Assembly: GCA_013397455.1 (NCBI GenBank)
Contig: VYZB01000026.1
Coordinates: forward strand, 1,352,210 to 1,416,209
Direction: 5' to 3'
Length of the DNA: 64,000 bases
Origin: Crotophaga sulcirostris
Lineage: Eukaryota; Chordata; Aves; Cuculiformes; Crotophagidae
Part shown: positions 9,400 through 21,554 of the stretch, in pieces
How the letters are laid out: every line of letters begins with the position of its first letter
How positions within the stretch are numbered: position 1 is the stretch's first letter
The notes under the pieces: model-generated
The model's database searches: none
Told to the model about the DNA's origin: nothing
Seen by the model: only the letters and a program-made list of their open reading frames with translations
Translations under genes and position numbers: made by a program

Positions 9400-12051
9400 T
9401 GAGCAACATATGGGCTTGAGTGAGACATCCAGTGAATGTGGATGCAGTAAAAGCTGTTCTTTTGCTCAGAGTGAATGTTAATGATGTTTCTATGGTTCAT
9501 GAATAAACTCACTCAGAACATGAAGTTCTCAGGGAAAAACCCAAACCCTCTCCTATTAATGAAATATACTCATTTTGCTATTGAATCAGAAGGCAGCAGT
9601 CGCAACAACAGTTGTTGACAGTAGCTAAAAAAAAAAATCTTGTGTATTTTTTTTCATACAGTCAGTTCAAAGTCATAAAGGATATCAATGCAGAAACATC
9701 CCAGCTCTGTACATTGCCAGTATGTGGTCCAAGCTCACAGGATAAGGGCATCAGCCAGCTCGTATCTCTGGTTGTGTCAAGACTTGCTGACTTTCCTGGA
9801 TCCAGATCAGGGTTTTCCTGGCCATACCACATGCCCAGATTTTCTTTCTGTGGATAGCAGGGAATTGAGACATGATCCTCAGTGTCTTGCCAATATGCAG
9901 CCCAACAGCAACACTGGAATATGCTTACGTCCCACATGCAACTTCTGTTTTCTCTCCTGTCTGACCACTGTGACATTTCGTCTATGAAGGTCCCACATAA
10001 GAACACCCTTGACCTATTCAGCCCTTCCCTCTTTTTAGGATGAACCTCCCCTCTGGTAATCAGCAGGGATCTTTCTCACAGAGATGTATCTGTACCTTTA
10101 TAGCTTGGAGAAAAATGGATTTGGTATGAAATTTGGATTTTGGTGTGAAAGAGTCACAGTCTGGGGCTGGTGGGGCTTTCAGTATCACGGAGCTTTGATC
10201 AAAGCTCAGAGCAGTCAGATATTGTAACACAAACAGATACCTAAAGACTACAGTCATGGTTCTAACAACAACAACAATAACAACAACAACAATAATAGTA
10301 GTTATATGCTGCTACCAGTAAAAAGACCATCTTCATCAAATAAATAAATGTAAGTCCTTTAAAGAGACAAAATAAGGAAAGTCTTTCCATACATTTTGAT
10401 AAGACAGCAAGCACCACCAAAACAGTAAACACTGATCTCATTGTGAACAGCTCAGTACAAGGGCAGCTCTGGGGAATCCACACAAGTGCAAGTCCACACT
10501 AGCATCCTTTTCAGTTGTTCTGTACTGGGATGCAAGAGAAAAACATCTCATGAGCTCTCATAAAGATGAGTTTTGAGAATTATTCTGAGTGATGTCTCAT
10601 TTTTATGCTTGCAGTGAACGGAATTTCAGAAGACTCTAAAATTCAATGCATAATTCTGATGTGAATGAAGGGACTTGAATGTTTTTTTTTATCCTTACCT
10701 GGTCATGCTGATGGTACCACAACCCCACTGGCCCTGCTATGCTTTGATTCCCATCTCACAGCTGCACCTATGAGACTCTGCACATGCAGATTTGTTTTCC
10801 TATCAAACACGGGAAGAAGGTAACAATGGAGAAGATGCAACATCTTGCTGTGATGTCTTAAAATGATGATCACCTGTAAAGGCTGGATTTTGGGTTAAGT
10901 AAATCCATTGCCCAGTTGTCTTTCAGGTGTGTTACTGGTCATTTCTGAAAACATTGTCCAAAGCCTGCCTTAACAGAACACTCTGAAATCCTCTGGTCTA
11001 AAACTTTAAAGTGCAAAATATTAACTCCAAGTCAAATCCTAGAAATTTCAATTAATGTCCACTGTGATAAAAATATATTTATATAAAATATACTACATAT
11101 TAATTCATTATGATGGATGCCAGCCTTGTTTTCTTCCTCTATAAAGAAACAGTTTCAGTAAGGAAGTATCGTGTAAGAATGAGCTTCCACAGCTATAATG
11201 TACAAGAAAAGCATACTTCATGATGAACAGGAGATAAAAGGTGTCTTGAAAAGCTTACAAACTAAACAGACAGGTGATATATCCAGAGACTGGATCAATC
11301 ATTCAATAAAGGGCCAAAAGAAAAGCTTTTTACTGACTATGGATTTGATTTTAACTAATGTATTTTTATGTTACCAAGACATTCACTTGTGGTTTTTTGT
11401 CTCCTTATCTGCGTTATAGATAAGGTAAGTTTTCCTAAACAAGCTGGAACAGTCTGGGCATTCCAGCTAAAATTCTCAGTGCAAAGTCCTGCAGACTGTG
11501 GCAAATAAATCATTATATGACACTTCTGTTACCATTTCTGAAGCAAAGCATCAGATTGGAGCAGGAACACTGCATAGCGTGTTAGTGATGTTTTTATTAG
11601 ATGGAAAGAAAATATATGACTAATTCATAGTTGAAGAAATTGCTTGCAGTTATGTAGTTAACTTCTAATTTATTGTCAAAATTTATTTGCTGTTAGGTGA
11701 CATTGACTCCAGTGACCATTGCCTCAGATTTTTTTTTAAGGAACAATTTTATAGCTGAAAAGACCACATATTACAGAGTCATTTATAAAGCTTAAATGTC
11801 TAAAGTTAACAATATGTGATTGCGCAGCCAAAAGTGAAAACATTATGGTTTGCTAGGACTCATAACTCTAATACATGGTTATGAAATTGGGCTTATGACA
11901 ATGAAAACACAGCTTATGTCAGCACACTTCCTCTAATGAGACTGCAGTTGTAATAGAAATCTTTGTACTTCATCTTACCTAGGTGCTCAGTTTATGCCTG
12001 TTCCCTGATTGTTCTGATTTCATGCAGTCACACTATGAAGCTTTTGTATGA
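9400..12051. other. Unassigned noncoding sequence with a GC-richer patch
   Basis: The 9660-10010 patch is open on both strands (up to 114 codons on the minus strand) and less AT-rich than its flanks. Its translations are Cys/Trp/Ser-rich and match no family I recognise. It may be a decayed LTR or a single-copy element. An AAC/AAT triplet repeat occurs at 10264-10297. The remainder is ordinary AT-rich sequence. Confidence 0.5.
10264..10297. repeat. (AAC/AAT)n trinucleotide microsatellite
   Basis: About eleven triplet units, mainly AAC with interspersed AAT. The interruptions suggest an ageing microsatellite. Confidence 0.85.
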
Positions 12052-12215
12052 ATATTTAATACTGCAATTTGCATTACATTGATGCCTCATTGTGCGAGGG
12101 ACTGTACAAACCACATAGTGAGAGCCAGTCTTGCTGCAAAGAGTTTAAATTTTAAATTGACAAGAAGACAGAGAGAGTGGGAGAGGAAAGAAACGTACAG
12201 AGAAGGAAAGAGGCA
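12052..12215 (-). mobile_element. Ancient amniote SINE/LINE 3'-tail relic
   Basis: Read on the plus strand, the segment has GATGCCTCATTGTGCGAGGG then ACTGTACAAACCACATAGTG, then AGAGCCAGTCTTGCTGCAAA, GAGTTTAAATTTTAAATTGA and CAAGAAGACAGAGAGAGTGG. This order corresponds to the reverse complement of a widespread turtle/crocodile/bird repeat tail that reads, in sense, TTAGATTGTAAGCTCTTTGG, a GGGACTGTCT block, TTTGTACAGTGCCTAGCACA and then a short tail. The element is therefore on the minus strand. Identity is moderate, as expected for a repeat predating birds. The tRNA-like head is not present. Family naming (MIR/L2/CR1-tailed SINE) is uncertain. Confidence 0.6.
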
Positions 12216-13213
12216 CACCTACAGTCCTTCTGCAAATACGTGGCAGAGAATGAGTACTTCTGAGCCCTATGTCCTATTCATTCCCTCTCTAGGAAGCTTA
12301 TTAATGTCTTTGGGTTGTGATAACAACATTAAGCGCTCTTGACAATTTACATTTTTACTCATTAACTAGATACTGGCTGCTTCAAAGTGCTTGTGTCTGT
12401 TCATGTTGTAAGGGACATCTCTTCACTGGCAGAAGCAATACAAATATTTCATTCATAAAAGGAAGCCTGTTTTAAAGACAGAGAACTATTATCTCTTCTC
12501 ATGCTATGTGGGCTTTTGTTCTTGGTCTAACCTACTTTATTTCCATTTTTGCCTTATCTTGTGCTCAGCTACCAGTACACAGTGACACCTGCGTTTTCAC
12601 AGCAAGGCTATGAAGTCATTGAAAAAATTAACACTTTTTATTTAGATGAGACTGATAATGATGCCAGTGGTTTCTATGCTAAAGTGATAATCTTTTCTTC
12701 ACTCCTTTTTAATCAGCATCATTCATCTATGTCATCATGAGTGCTAAAACTACTTTCAAGAGCAAATTTATTTTGGGAACTAGGTACAGAATATTGTAAT
12801 TTGCCATTCCCAGCCTATATTTTATTAATGGTTTTGATGTTGCCAGTTATTACTTCAGTAACCTTCCATTCAAGCAGTTAAAATGTGGATGATATATTTG
12901 TCTGATAATGGTTCTTCATCAACTAATTGGCAAGGTTGGAGATGCTTCGAGCCACATGATAGCCAAATGCTCTAACGAGCTGCGGCAGCAGAACACAAAT
13001 GCGAGTGAGAAGTACTCATTTGTGACGTGATATATATGAAGCAAAGTCAATTGAAAGCCATACTTCTGAAATGATGAAAAGACACATCAGGATCAAACTT
13101 CACAGTGATACAGACACAGTAGTTTATATACCATTTAATTTTTTCAGTGCATCCCAGTGTTTATACTATGTATTCAGACAGAGGGCAAAAGAAGGAGCTT
13201 CACTGGCTATATA
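12216..13213. other. Unassigned noncoding sequence
   Basis: AT-rich DNA without recognisable repeats. Short frames here are taken as chance. Confidence 0.55.
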
Positions 13214-13356
13214 CAATAGAATAGAACAGAATAGAATAGAGTAGAATAGTATAGTGTAGAATAGAATAGAATAAATAGTTTATTTCAGTTGAAAGGGACC
13301 TAAACCAATCATCTAGTCCAACTACCTGACCAACTTAGGGCTGATCAGAAGTTAAA
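13214..13356 (-). mobile_element. CR1 LINE 3' terminus with (AGAAT)n tail
   Basis: On the plus strand a degenerate AATAGA/AGAAT microsatellite (13214-13276) is followed by TTTCAGTTGAAAGGGACCTA, CAATCATCTAGTCCAACTAC, CTGACCAACTTAGGG and CTGATCAGAAGTTAAA. Reverse-complemented, this is the 3' end of a familiar avian CR1 subfamily that ends ...GGTCCCTTCCAACTGAA plus an ATTCT tail. The 13398-13480 segment in the opposite orientation is the part of the same consensus lying immediately upstream, so the two are probably one insertion. Confidence 0.82.
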
Positions 13357-13397
13357 TTATATTATTATATTTATAAATAATTTTAGTATTATGCTAT

Positions 13398-13480
13398 GAA
13401 CCAGGCTTCCTAGAGAGGTTGTTGATGCCCCAGACCTGTTGGTGTTTAAATGGCATTTGGACAGTGCCCTTACTAATATA
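13398..13480 (+). mobile_element. CR1 LINE fragment, inverted 5' part of the preceding copy
   Basis: In sense on the plus strand it reads ACCAGGCTTCCTAGAGAGG, TTGATGCCCCAGACCTG, GTGTTTAAATGGCATTTGG and ACAGTGCCCTTACTAATAT. The remembered CR1 consensus continues from there with GCTTTAACTTTTGGTCAGCC, which is where the minus-strand piece at 13356 begins. Upstream DNA back to 13357 is AT-rich and only weakly like the consensus. See the twin-priming finding. Confidence 0.75.
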
Positions 13481-16400
13481 CTTTTGAGATACACTTTCTT
13501 GCAGAAAAACGTGTACATTTTTGTGAGTATGGATGTAGCTGTTTGTCTATCAATCTATATCTCTGTCCACTTGAGGATTTTAAGGCTGTTGTTTTCCCAA
13601 AGGACATGACCACCTAAAACTTTCCTCTAACAGTAAGGGAGAGGTTAGTCCATATGCAAGAGTATTCATGTGGGTACATCTTATTCTTCTGAGTAAAAGG
13701 CAGTGATACAAATGCATATTTGTATTTATTGTTTGTATTACTGTTTTTCTATATTTCTATAATATATATACATAATTACATCTGTACACATTTTTCTAGA
13801 TATAAAATGAAGTGCTCCAGGAAAGCTTTACAAAGTCCAATCTAGGACTGGCTGGAATCTGTCTTTCATTAAAGAAACATAGAGTTGTGTTTACCTTTTA
13901 TATAGCTGAAACAAAGCAGTTTTAAGATTCTGCCCTGTGGTTCATTACTCTTGGCCATGTAGCTTCTAGAAAGATGCTGTGCACATCTTTTGGCTTGAAT
14001 TTTCTCATTTCTTACCCATTTTCATAGCCACACCTTTAAAATTCACAAAACCCAAAACTGTGCTTCTTTCTAATAAAGTCTTACAGGATATTCAGTTCTA
14101 AAACATTACCTACACATAAGGTTAATGTTTAAACTGAAAGAGCTATCATATATGTTGGGGTGGAAGAAGAACTACAGGAATTTTCATTTTAAAGAATCAG
14201 TAAAAATATGATATAAAAAATGTAAGTGGTGTCCCATTCTGAGACAAGGTGCCTAAATTGTTGTTCTGTTCTTGCCTTTTATATGTATTGCTATAAGCAC
14301 TTCTGCATAGCAAGTGAATAGTATTATCATCTCCAAGAGGGAAAAATTAAAGAAAAAATATAAATCCCAACAACAGACACTTCCTAATCATCTTGCTTTA
14401 AGAGAGATGCTAGCTGTGAACCATTAGTGTGTGTGGAGAGAGATAATTAGAAGAAAAGCAGAGATTAAACAAGAAAATTTAATTTATGTGTGAAAAGGCA
14501 AATGCTCCAAGATAAATGTTTAATCCAGAATATTTAACTATTTCATTGTTCAGCCTCAGTCCTCTAGTTGAAATGAAACTGAATGAAAAGAAAAAGAAGC
14601 TCATGGTCTCTTTGTGCTTTCCTGACTGGATCCACTTATTTCATTTTGGAATGATACATATAAGGCTCATTTCCCCACCATTTTTTAATACCTGCATCAG
14701 ACAAGGTCTCTTGAATGCCAATATGCAAATGCATATGCATATTTATGAAGTTGCAGAGTGGCTACCCCTTGTGATAATTCAACACATAATCAATACACTG
14801 GGCAGCAAGCATTTTTCTGGGAGTGCCAGGTCCTGAAGTGGAAAACCAGTCAGAGAAGAGTCCTAGATGGTGGAATATTGAGTGCCTTTGGAGAAACTGA
14901 TGGTCCCAATGGACCCCAAGCCCAGTACAGCTTTGTACTCCTTGACTATTGAACTGATTTTATCCTTCAGAAGAAAGATGCCCTTGAAGTTTCATGGATA
15001 CTGAAAAATGTAAGCTACAGCATGAAAATTACATTTTTCTGGATATTCATAGGGTGTGAATTATGGAAGTTGTTCAGCTGCACTGCCATCATGCTGTCTG
15101 CTGTTAAAAGATCATCCAACGATTGGGGTGCTTCCCTTCCAAACAGTCAGACCGAAAATAAAGGTAGATTCTGACTGCAGAAGATATTGCTGAACCAGAG
15201 GGAGACATCTTTGGATTTCTAGTTACCTAAACGACTCTTTCTTCAGCCAATTTTATTGCCAAATAATTAATATTAAAGCAGAAAATTGGTAAATTAATCC
15301 TGAGATATATACATACAATACAGTAACAGAACAGTATCTTGGCATCTATGTATTACACCATTTCTGTTACCTGACTGGAGGCTGATTCGTAATCTGCTGT
15401 ACTAAGGCTGCTTTATGTTCTTCTGTAAAAATCTAGGATAATTTAGTAGTCAAATAAGTGTGCACATTTGACTCAAACACACTGAGATCATAAAAATACT
15501 TGCAAAAAACCAGTGAGATTCCAGATATTTAGGACATATGGGACCTGTAGTTTTGGAATGTGAAGCTCAAGTAGCTCCTATATAGGTTTCAGTATTTTTC
15601 TTGACTGCACTCACTGCTTCTGTGTGACGTTATTGACCAGGTTGTGATTTACAGCAGTGGAATCCAATTGAGAAAGCAGACCTTAGCAAGCACAAAAAAT
15701 AAAGGGCTCTGACTAGCTCTGGATCTCAGCATATTTTGTACTTTACTGTTAGGGTTTTTTTGAATATTTATTGGAAAGTGAACACATTAATTAAAAATAT
15801 AATTTTGGATCATAATAAGTGTGAATTTGAAGTCTGCCTGGAACATCAATATCACAGTTCTCCTGTCTGGTCTTGTTAATTTACAAATGAAGCAAAGAGC
15901 ATTGAATGCAAGGTTTCGGGGTGTTTTTTGTCTTTTTTCTAGTTTTTGAAGAAGTCTTTCATTAAGGCTTATTTAAGTGTATACTATACTGAAACACTCA
16001 ATACTTCAGGGGAAGAAAATATCATAAAGATGCACTGAACTGCACTCTCTCCCTTATCAAGGGGACAGTGAATGGTTAAGCTGTTGACGCTTCAAGTAGA
16101 AGTCTGCTTGCAGTCACCAAGATGTTAGTGAGGTCTGAGGACAGTTGTTTCTAGACATGGTAAAAGCTTTAGGGATTTCCTGGTGTCAGTCAATTAAAAA
16201 CTGAAAAAAAATGAATTCAGGACTCAGTAGGGCTTTGAGAAGCAGTGATGGGAGAGTGACAGGAGCATACTGGTACACATGACAGCAATTTACATCACTC
16301 GTAATTTCAGGTACAAGATAAGGCAAAAACCCAAGGGCTGACAAAACCCAATTGTGAGTCCAGGTCCAGTTACATGAAAGAGTGCAATTTTTCTAAAACT

Positions 16401-18399
16401 TGACATATTAAATCTGCTGTTATAACTAAAATCAGCAGCTAATCTACATGCAGCTAAAGGAATGTGTGCAGGCCATAGTAAGCTGTTGTGAAATGCAGGT
16501 GTGAGTTTGTCACACTCAACTTCAGTGTCTTCAGTATGGCTTAGATGGCAATAGTCTGGAGCCTAGGAAGCAATTCTAATGAACAGCTCACCACACGGTA
16601 GATGCCTGTTTCTGATCCAGATTATCACTATAAATTCTACTCACTGTATTGACTCCATTTAATCCTTAGAGATCTCAGGTAACAGAAGCAAAGACACCAT
16701 ATTTAACCATATGCAAGAATAGGACCTACATCCAAGTTAATAATATAGGCTACCTGTAGCTAATAGCAATCCATCTGCCATCAGATTGGACATGATGCTA
16801 TGACATAGGTTTGGTGCTCTTCCCTCAGCAAATCAGATGTTTAAACCAAAAAGCTAATATGCTGGTGCTATGCCATGGAAGAGCTGTCCATAAGGACATG
16901 TGCCTGCTTTTAATTAGACTGTATTTGTACGTGTGCAGTTAAGGTTAACTAACTCAATTTAGTTTATGCAGGTGCTTTATGCAGGTGTCCTGCATGCTGC
17001 AGAGCATCACCATCTGCAGGTGGTGCTTAGGGGATATCTGTCAGAAGCAGCTCATTCTCTCCTGCTTCAGCCTTAGGTCAGAATTGCATGACACTGAATT
17101 GTTGGGGTTTACTTTTGTTGTTGTTGTTAAACAATTTGGTTTTATATGGTCAAGGAATGCCCAGGCAGCGCAGGTGTATTCTCAGCTACTGAGCATCACA
17201 AACCGATATCTAGTGCTCTAGATCACGTGAGACAGAGGAGGCTGCAGTGGACCATATCACAATAAAGAGGTCCAGAATCAAGTTTCAGGAGGAAAATGTG
17301 CTTTTTTACTGTAAGTCGCTATGATCCTTACTGCTTTGCAATACCATGGCTTCTCTCCTGCTCTGGCACTTTGTGTAACCAAAACAACGTGCTTTAAACA
17401 GACTGTGCAGCCTGTGAGCTCCAGCCTTGCTGCAGGATGCATTAAGGGAATCGTGTGTAGGAGCAAATATCCGACTCCAGCTTGGTACAAGACCAATCCA
17501 GACCTGAGAGCAGGTCTACCTGGAGGGATGCAGACAGTTGTGATTGCGTCTTCCCCACCTGTGTTTTGAGCCATCTGAACTCCAGTCAGTTCTAATATGG
17601 AAGCCATGCAATCACAGTCAACAGGACAGTGCCTGAACTAGAGCTGCCTTGTGTTCAGCTAGCTTTGAGCCAGGAACACCTCCTGGCACCTTCCCACACA
17701 TACCAAGTGTTCTTCTACCCCACTCTTCTTGCAGAGTTCAAGCTTTGGAGTTGCCTTTGGGTTTCTTCTGGTAAGGTTGTTCCAGTCGTCACATCATCTT
17801 GCTTAAAGCTTCATCACCTTCACAGCTAAAGACAACGTCAGGGCTGAACCCTCTGTGTCTAAAGAGTTTTTCCTTAGAAGTATGGATATACAAATGTGGT
17901 TGAACAGAAATTCTATGTCATTTGTGGGTGTGGGTGTGCTAACATCCTTCTAGGAAAACTTAGGGAAAGACCAGGATGGTGAGCTGCCCTCTCCAAACAC
18001 AAATAGCAACCTGGTTCTGCAGCTATGGTACAGACACGCCTTCTTTAAGCTATGCAACAATTTCCAAGTCCAAGGATATATATTGCCTGCTGTCTGTTAG
18101 CCCTATGGATTACACTTATCCCTAAGACTTTAATATGCTGTTTGGAAGAGAAGAACAATTTTTGTACCTTTATGTGTGCCCATGCAATGGCCAAGGACAT
18201 GTTGTGCTGTTCCTTTAGAGCAAAAAGAAGGTCTCTGCTTAGACACATTACTTGGGGTTCTTCAAGAATAAATCCTTGGAGTGACCCTCGCATCTAGCTG
18301 TATGCTATCTAATAACAATGATTAAATACTTTAAGTATGTCCTTTGTGAGCACTGACAATAGATATAGCAGCCTATAAGGAACAGCAGAAGATGCCACT
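13481..18399. other. Unassigned AT-rich noncoding sequence
   Basis: No repeat or exon is recognised. Small items are an AT-alternating patch at 13756-13775, a (TTG)n run near 17115-17129, and mirrored frames of 109 and 82 codons on opposite strands at 17278-17607, which are taken as chance overlap. Confidence 0.55.
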
Positions 18400-18495
18400 A
18401 TCTGGTACTGCCACGGCAGAGAATGTGGCCATGGGGCAATTAGCTAGTTGTGTCCCTGGGCTCAATTCCACATTTTCTCAACAGTAAATGTGACA
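18400..18495 (+). mobile_element. Possible MIR-like SINE core relic
   Basis: The order CTGGTACTGCCAC, TTAGCTAGTTGTGTCCCTGG, then CATTTTCTCAACAGTAAATG resembles the MIR core. That core has CTCTGCCACTTACTAGC, TGTGTGACCTTGGG and then TTTCCTCATCTGTAAAATG. Identity is low and the tRNA-like head is not visible. It could be coincidence. Confidence 0.3.
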
Positions 18496-18862
18496 CTAGG
18501 AGCAGTGTATTTCTGAAGCAATGAATTGTGGAGCACCGTAAGATGTCCATGAAGGAATCAGTCCTTCAGATGAGACCTTATGGTGGTGAACTTGAGCATC
18601 TGCCTAAAGACTTTGAGGTTTGCTTTTGCAACAGGGCTGCCAGATCCGGGTGTAGGACCTATCTCCTAATTATTATTCATGGGAAGAGCAGTCCATCTGT
18701 CATCAAGATTTATTTGGGGATAAATATTAAAATACACTTCTGATCTGAAAGGATAGTATCTGTCTGGTGTGTATTCCCTAAGGACAGCAGTCTGGCTAGA
18801 TGTCAGTGTGGTCAAAGTTGGTCTGTTTCAGAGAGAGATGAAAATGAGAGGGATATATTGTT

Positions 18863-18920
18863 TTATATACATATGCATGTATGTGTATCCACATATATGT
18901 GTGCATTCACGTACGTGCAA
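18863..18920. repeat. Alternating purine-pyrimidine low-complexity tract
   Basis: TATACATATGCATGTATGTG followed by CACATATATGTGTGCATTC and ACGTACGTGCA gives long runs of alternating purine and pyrimidine. It is likely a decayed TA/TG microsatellite and a plausible Z-DNA-prone site by composition only. Confidence 0.55.
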
Positions 18921-19036
18921 ATAAACACATAAATGTATATTTATACGTTCTGCAAGCAAAGTCAACATTTCTGTCAGTCCTGTATGCTTTGAATGCAGGA
19001 AGGATGTAAACATTTGAAATCCTGCTTCCCTGGCAG

Positions 19037-19052
19037 TTTTTTTTTTTTTTTT
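19037..19052. repeat. Poly-T tract (T16)
   Basis: Sixteen consecutive T followed by TAAAG-type sequence. It may be a reversed retroposon tail, but no element is recognised next to it. Confidence 0.8.
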
Positions 19053-21343
19053 AAAGTCCTCTTTCTTCCACCAAACTACTGGAGTGACAGAACCATACAT
19101 CTTATCTCATGAAAATATATATTCCTTCAAAAGAAACAATGACATGCACCTTGGGCTTTTATATGGAGCCTGAGTTCATATAAAATACCCTAAATAATAC
19201 TTTGATTGCTATGACAATTTACAGTTAAGATACTGCCTTTTATTTTTGTGTTATTTGATTTAATTTTGAGCACCAGTAAATTTTAGATTCATCTCCCTGA
19301 CCCTTTTGTATTCTTGCCATTGGTGAAAGACACATATTTTAGAGAATTTACAGGATGAAGTTGTTTAAGCATCACAAAATGAATCTACCAACTTCATCAT
19401 ACTGAAATACGACCTTTTTCTTCTTAAAACAATCTTAAATTAGCTCAAAGTTTTCGTTGTTGATATTTGTGTTACAGTAATTCATGGCAGATAATTTAAT
19501 TGAATTTTCATGTGTATGAAGCAGATGTTATACGTTCTCTGGTGCATCACTGTGGTAGTGTTAGTCATGCAGATTTATAATAAACCAATCCCTTATTGTT
19601 CCTTCCCACATTTATCTACATTTTGTGCTGCAGCTGATTTTGCAATTGTCTCATTTAATTATGAACGTTGACATAATTTACAGGATTTATGTATCTAATT
19701 AAGTGGGCTCTAATAGAGAAGTTTCAGAAATAAAGCCAAGAGACTAATATATGTTTGCTAGTGGTTACGTTGCTTTCTATTGTTTCTCTTAAGCAAGATG
19801 AGTGAGAAAAAAATAAGGTCAAAAGGTCTTTGTTTCCTAATATTAGAAGGAGTCTTAAAATAAAAAATTCTCAGTCCTCTTGGTCACATTATACATGAAG
19901 GAATATTTTATGTTAAATTGTTAAGAGTAAACACTCTGTAAAAGTAACAGAGCAGAATGCAAAAGAAGAAATGGTAGTGAGAGTTAAGAAACCGTGCTTA
20001 TAGGCAGTATGTTGACCAAGGAGATTTTATAACAACAGGTAAAAAAACCCAAACCAAAACAACATTTATTAAAGTGAATATTTATTCATTGAATAAGCCT
20101 TTATAAACTGTATGTGTGTGACATTAATAGAAAGTGTGAACCTTTTCATTTTCCAAGCAAAGATAAAATGAAAGATATTTGTTGATTAACGATCCTCTAA
20201 ACTGGTAGAATGGTCCAGCAAGGTCAGGAATGAGAAAAAATCCAGTTCATTAGTCAGCAAGTTTTCCTCCTCGTGGTTTTATTGCTCAAGCTTGCTTATT
20301 TATTGGTCAGGACAAGGGAAATGAATGGGAAAAAGGTCAGCAATGGTTATAGTCCAGCTCTATAACAGGCAGATATGGCTTCCTGCCCTTCAGGAGTTTC
20401 CATTTCTGCTCACCTCTCAGCCATCAAGTGTTGGTGTGGTCACAATTCACAGAAAACCACAAGTAATATTAATTTAGCCTGACCTCCATCACAGACAGGA
20501 CAATAACTATGTTTTTCCATTTCCATAAATCTGTTTAAGCTTGATGATCCTTCCTCTTTTAAAGCCTTGAGGTGAAGGGAGAGTCTATTATGTCCAGAGG
20601 TGCTTTGGTCGTATATTCAGGACCTCACCATGAGCCCTTTCTTGTTAAAGATGACACTGAGGTAATTGGCGTGCCACTGGTGGAGGTGAAGATGTTCAGA
20701 GTACCTTATGTGTGATAAACATTTCCTTTCTCATAATAACACTTTGTATCTTAAAAACATAGTGGGCATTAAAAAAGATTTGAACCAGGAGTAACCCATA
20801 GCTGATGAAAAATGATGCTTGGTGAATGATGAAACAGCAGAATTCAGAGGGATGTTGGTCACCTAGCCCATTTCTTTGCCTCAACTCTTATCCCTCTTTG
20901 CCTATATTAACCTTTCTCTTCTCTTCCCTCAGTCAGGATATTCAGCAGTCTCTCTAGGCAATCTGTTTACATGAGTAATAGTTGGGAAAATCTGTGAGTT
21001 TAAAATAATTCTATCTTGTATTGATTTAATCCTATGATTTTTGTGTCCATTCCAGAAAATATGGAAAACAAGTTATTGCTTTCTTTCACATATTTGAAGT
21101 TTCATATGTTTCCTTTCAATTTTCTGTATGTTGGACAGGATTCGTTCTTTTTTAGTAAGAAATGGAGAGAGATGTTTTATACCCATGAATTGAATACTTA
21201 TGTGCAATAGTTTTTAATTTTTTAGCTGCCATCTATCTCCCTAACTTTTCACCATAATTAAAATGAACAGTATTTCTTTCTACTCTGACCTTTTAATCAA
21301 AATCTTGTTATGGATTTGCTTGTTTGTTTGTTTTCTTTAAAAG

Positions 21344-21554
21344 GGAAAAGTTCTTCACTGAAAGGATAATTAGCCATTGGAATGTGCTTCCCAGGGAGGT
21401 GGTGGAGTCGCCGACCCCGGAGGTGTTTAAAAGGAGATTGGATGAGGCACTCAGTGCCATGGTTTAGATGATGAGTTGGTGTTGGTGTTGGTTTATAGGT
21501 TGCACTCGATGATCTCAGAGATCCTTTCCAACCTTGTGATACTATGATACTGTA
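21344..21554 (+). mobile_element. CR1 LINE 3' end, young-looking subfamily, copy 2
   Basis: Same subfamily as copy 1: GTTCTTCACTGAAAGG, CCCAGGGAGGTGGTGGAGTC, GATGAGGCACTCAGTGCCAT, GATGATCTCAGAGATCC, CCTTTCCAACCTTG, then about two GATACTRT octamers. It is truncated at the 5' end a little later than copy 1. Tail units are degenerate (GATACTAT, GATACTGT). Confidence 0.92.
21345..21467 (+). pseudogene. CR1 ORF2 C-terminal remnant (copy 2)
   Basis: Forty sense codons, starting [13 protein letters not shown] and ending [11 protein letters not shown], run to TAG at 21465-21467 without a break. This is the extreme carboxyl end of CR1 ORF2, the same end as copy 1. It is a dead 5'-truncated fragment. 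Confidence 0.85.

Larger units (their letters stand above)
18496..21343. other. Unassigned AT-rich noncoding sequence
   Basis: Contains an alternating purine-pyrimidine tract at 18863-18920 and a T16 run at 19037-19052. A (GTTT)n run at about 21319-21333 abuts the CR1 copy that follows. No gene or named repeat is seen. Confidence 0.55.

Noticed and set aside
11405..11435. Perfect donor-like GATAAGGTAAGT after an open frame
   Set aside because: The preceding frame stops at 11417-11419, before the donor, and has no acceptor or recognisable protein.
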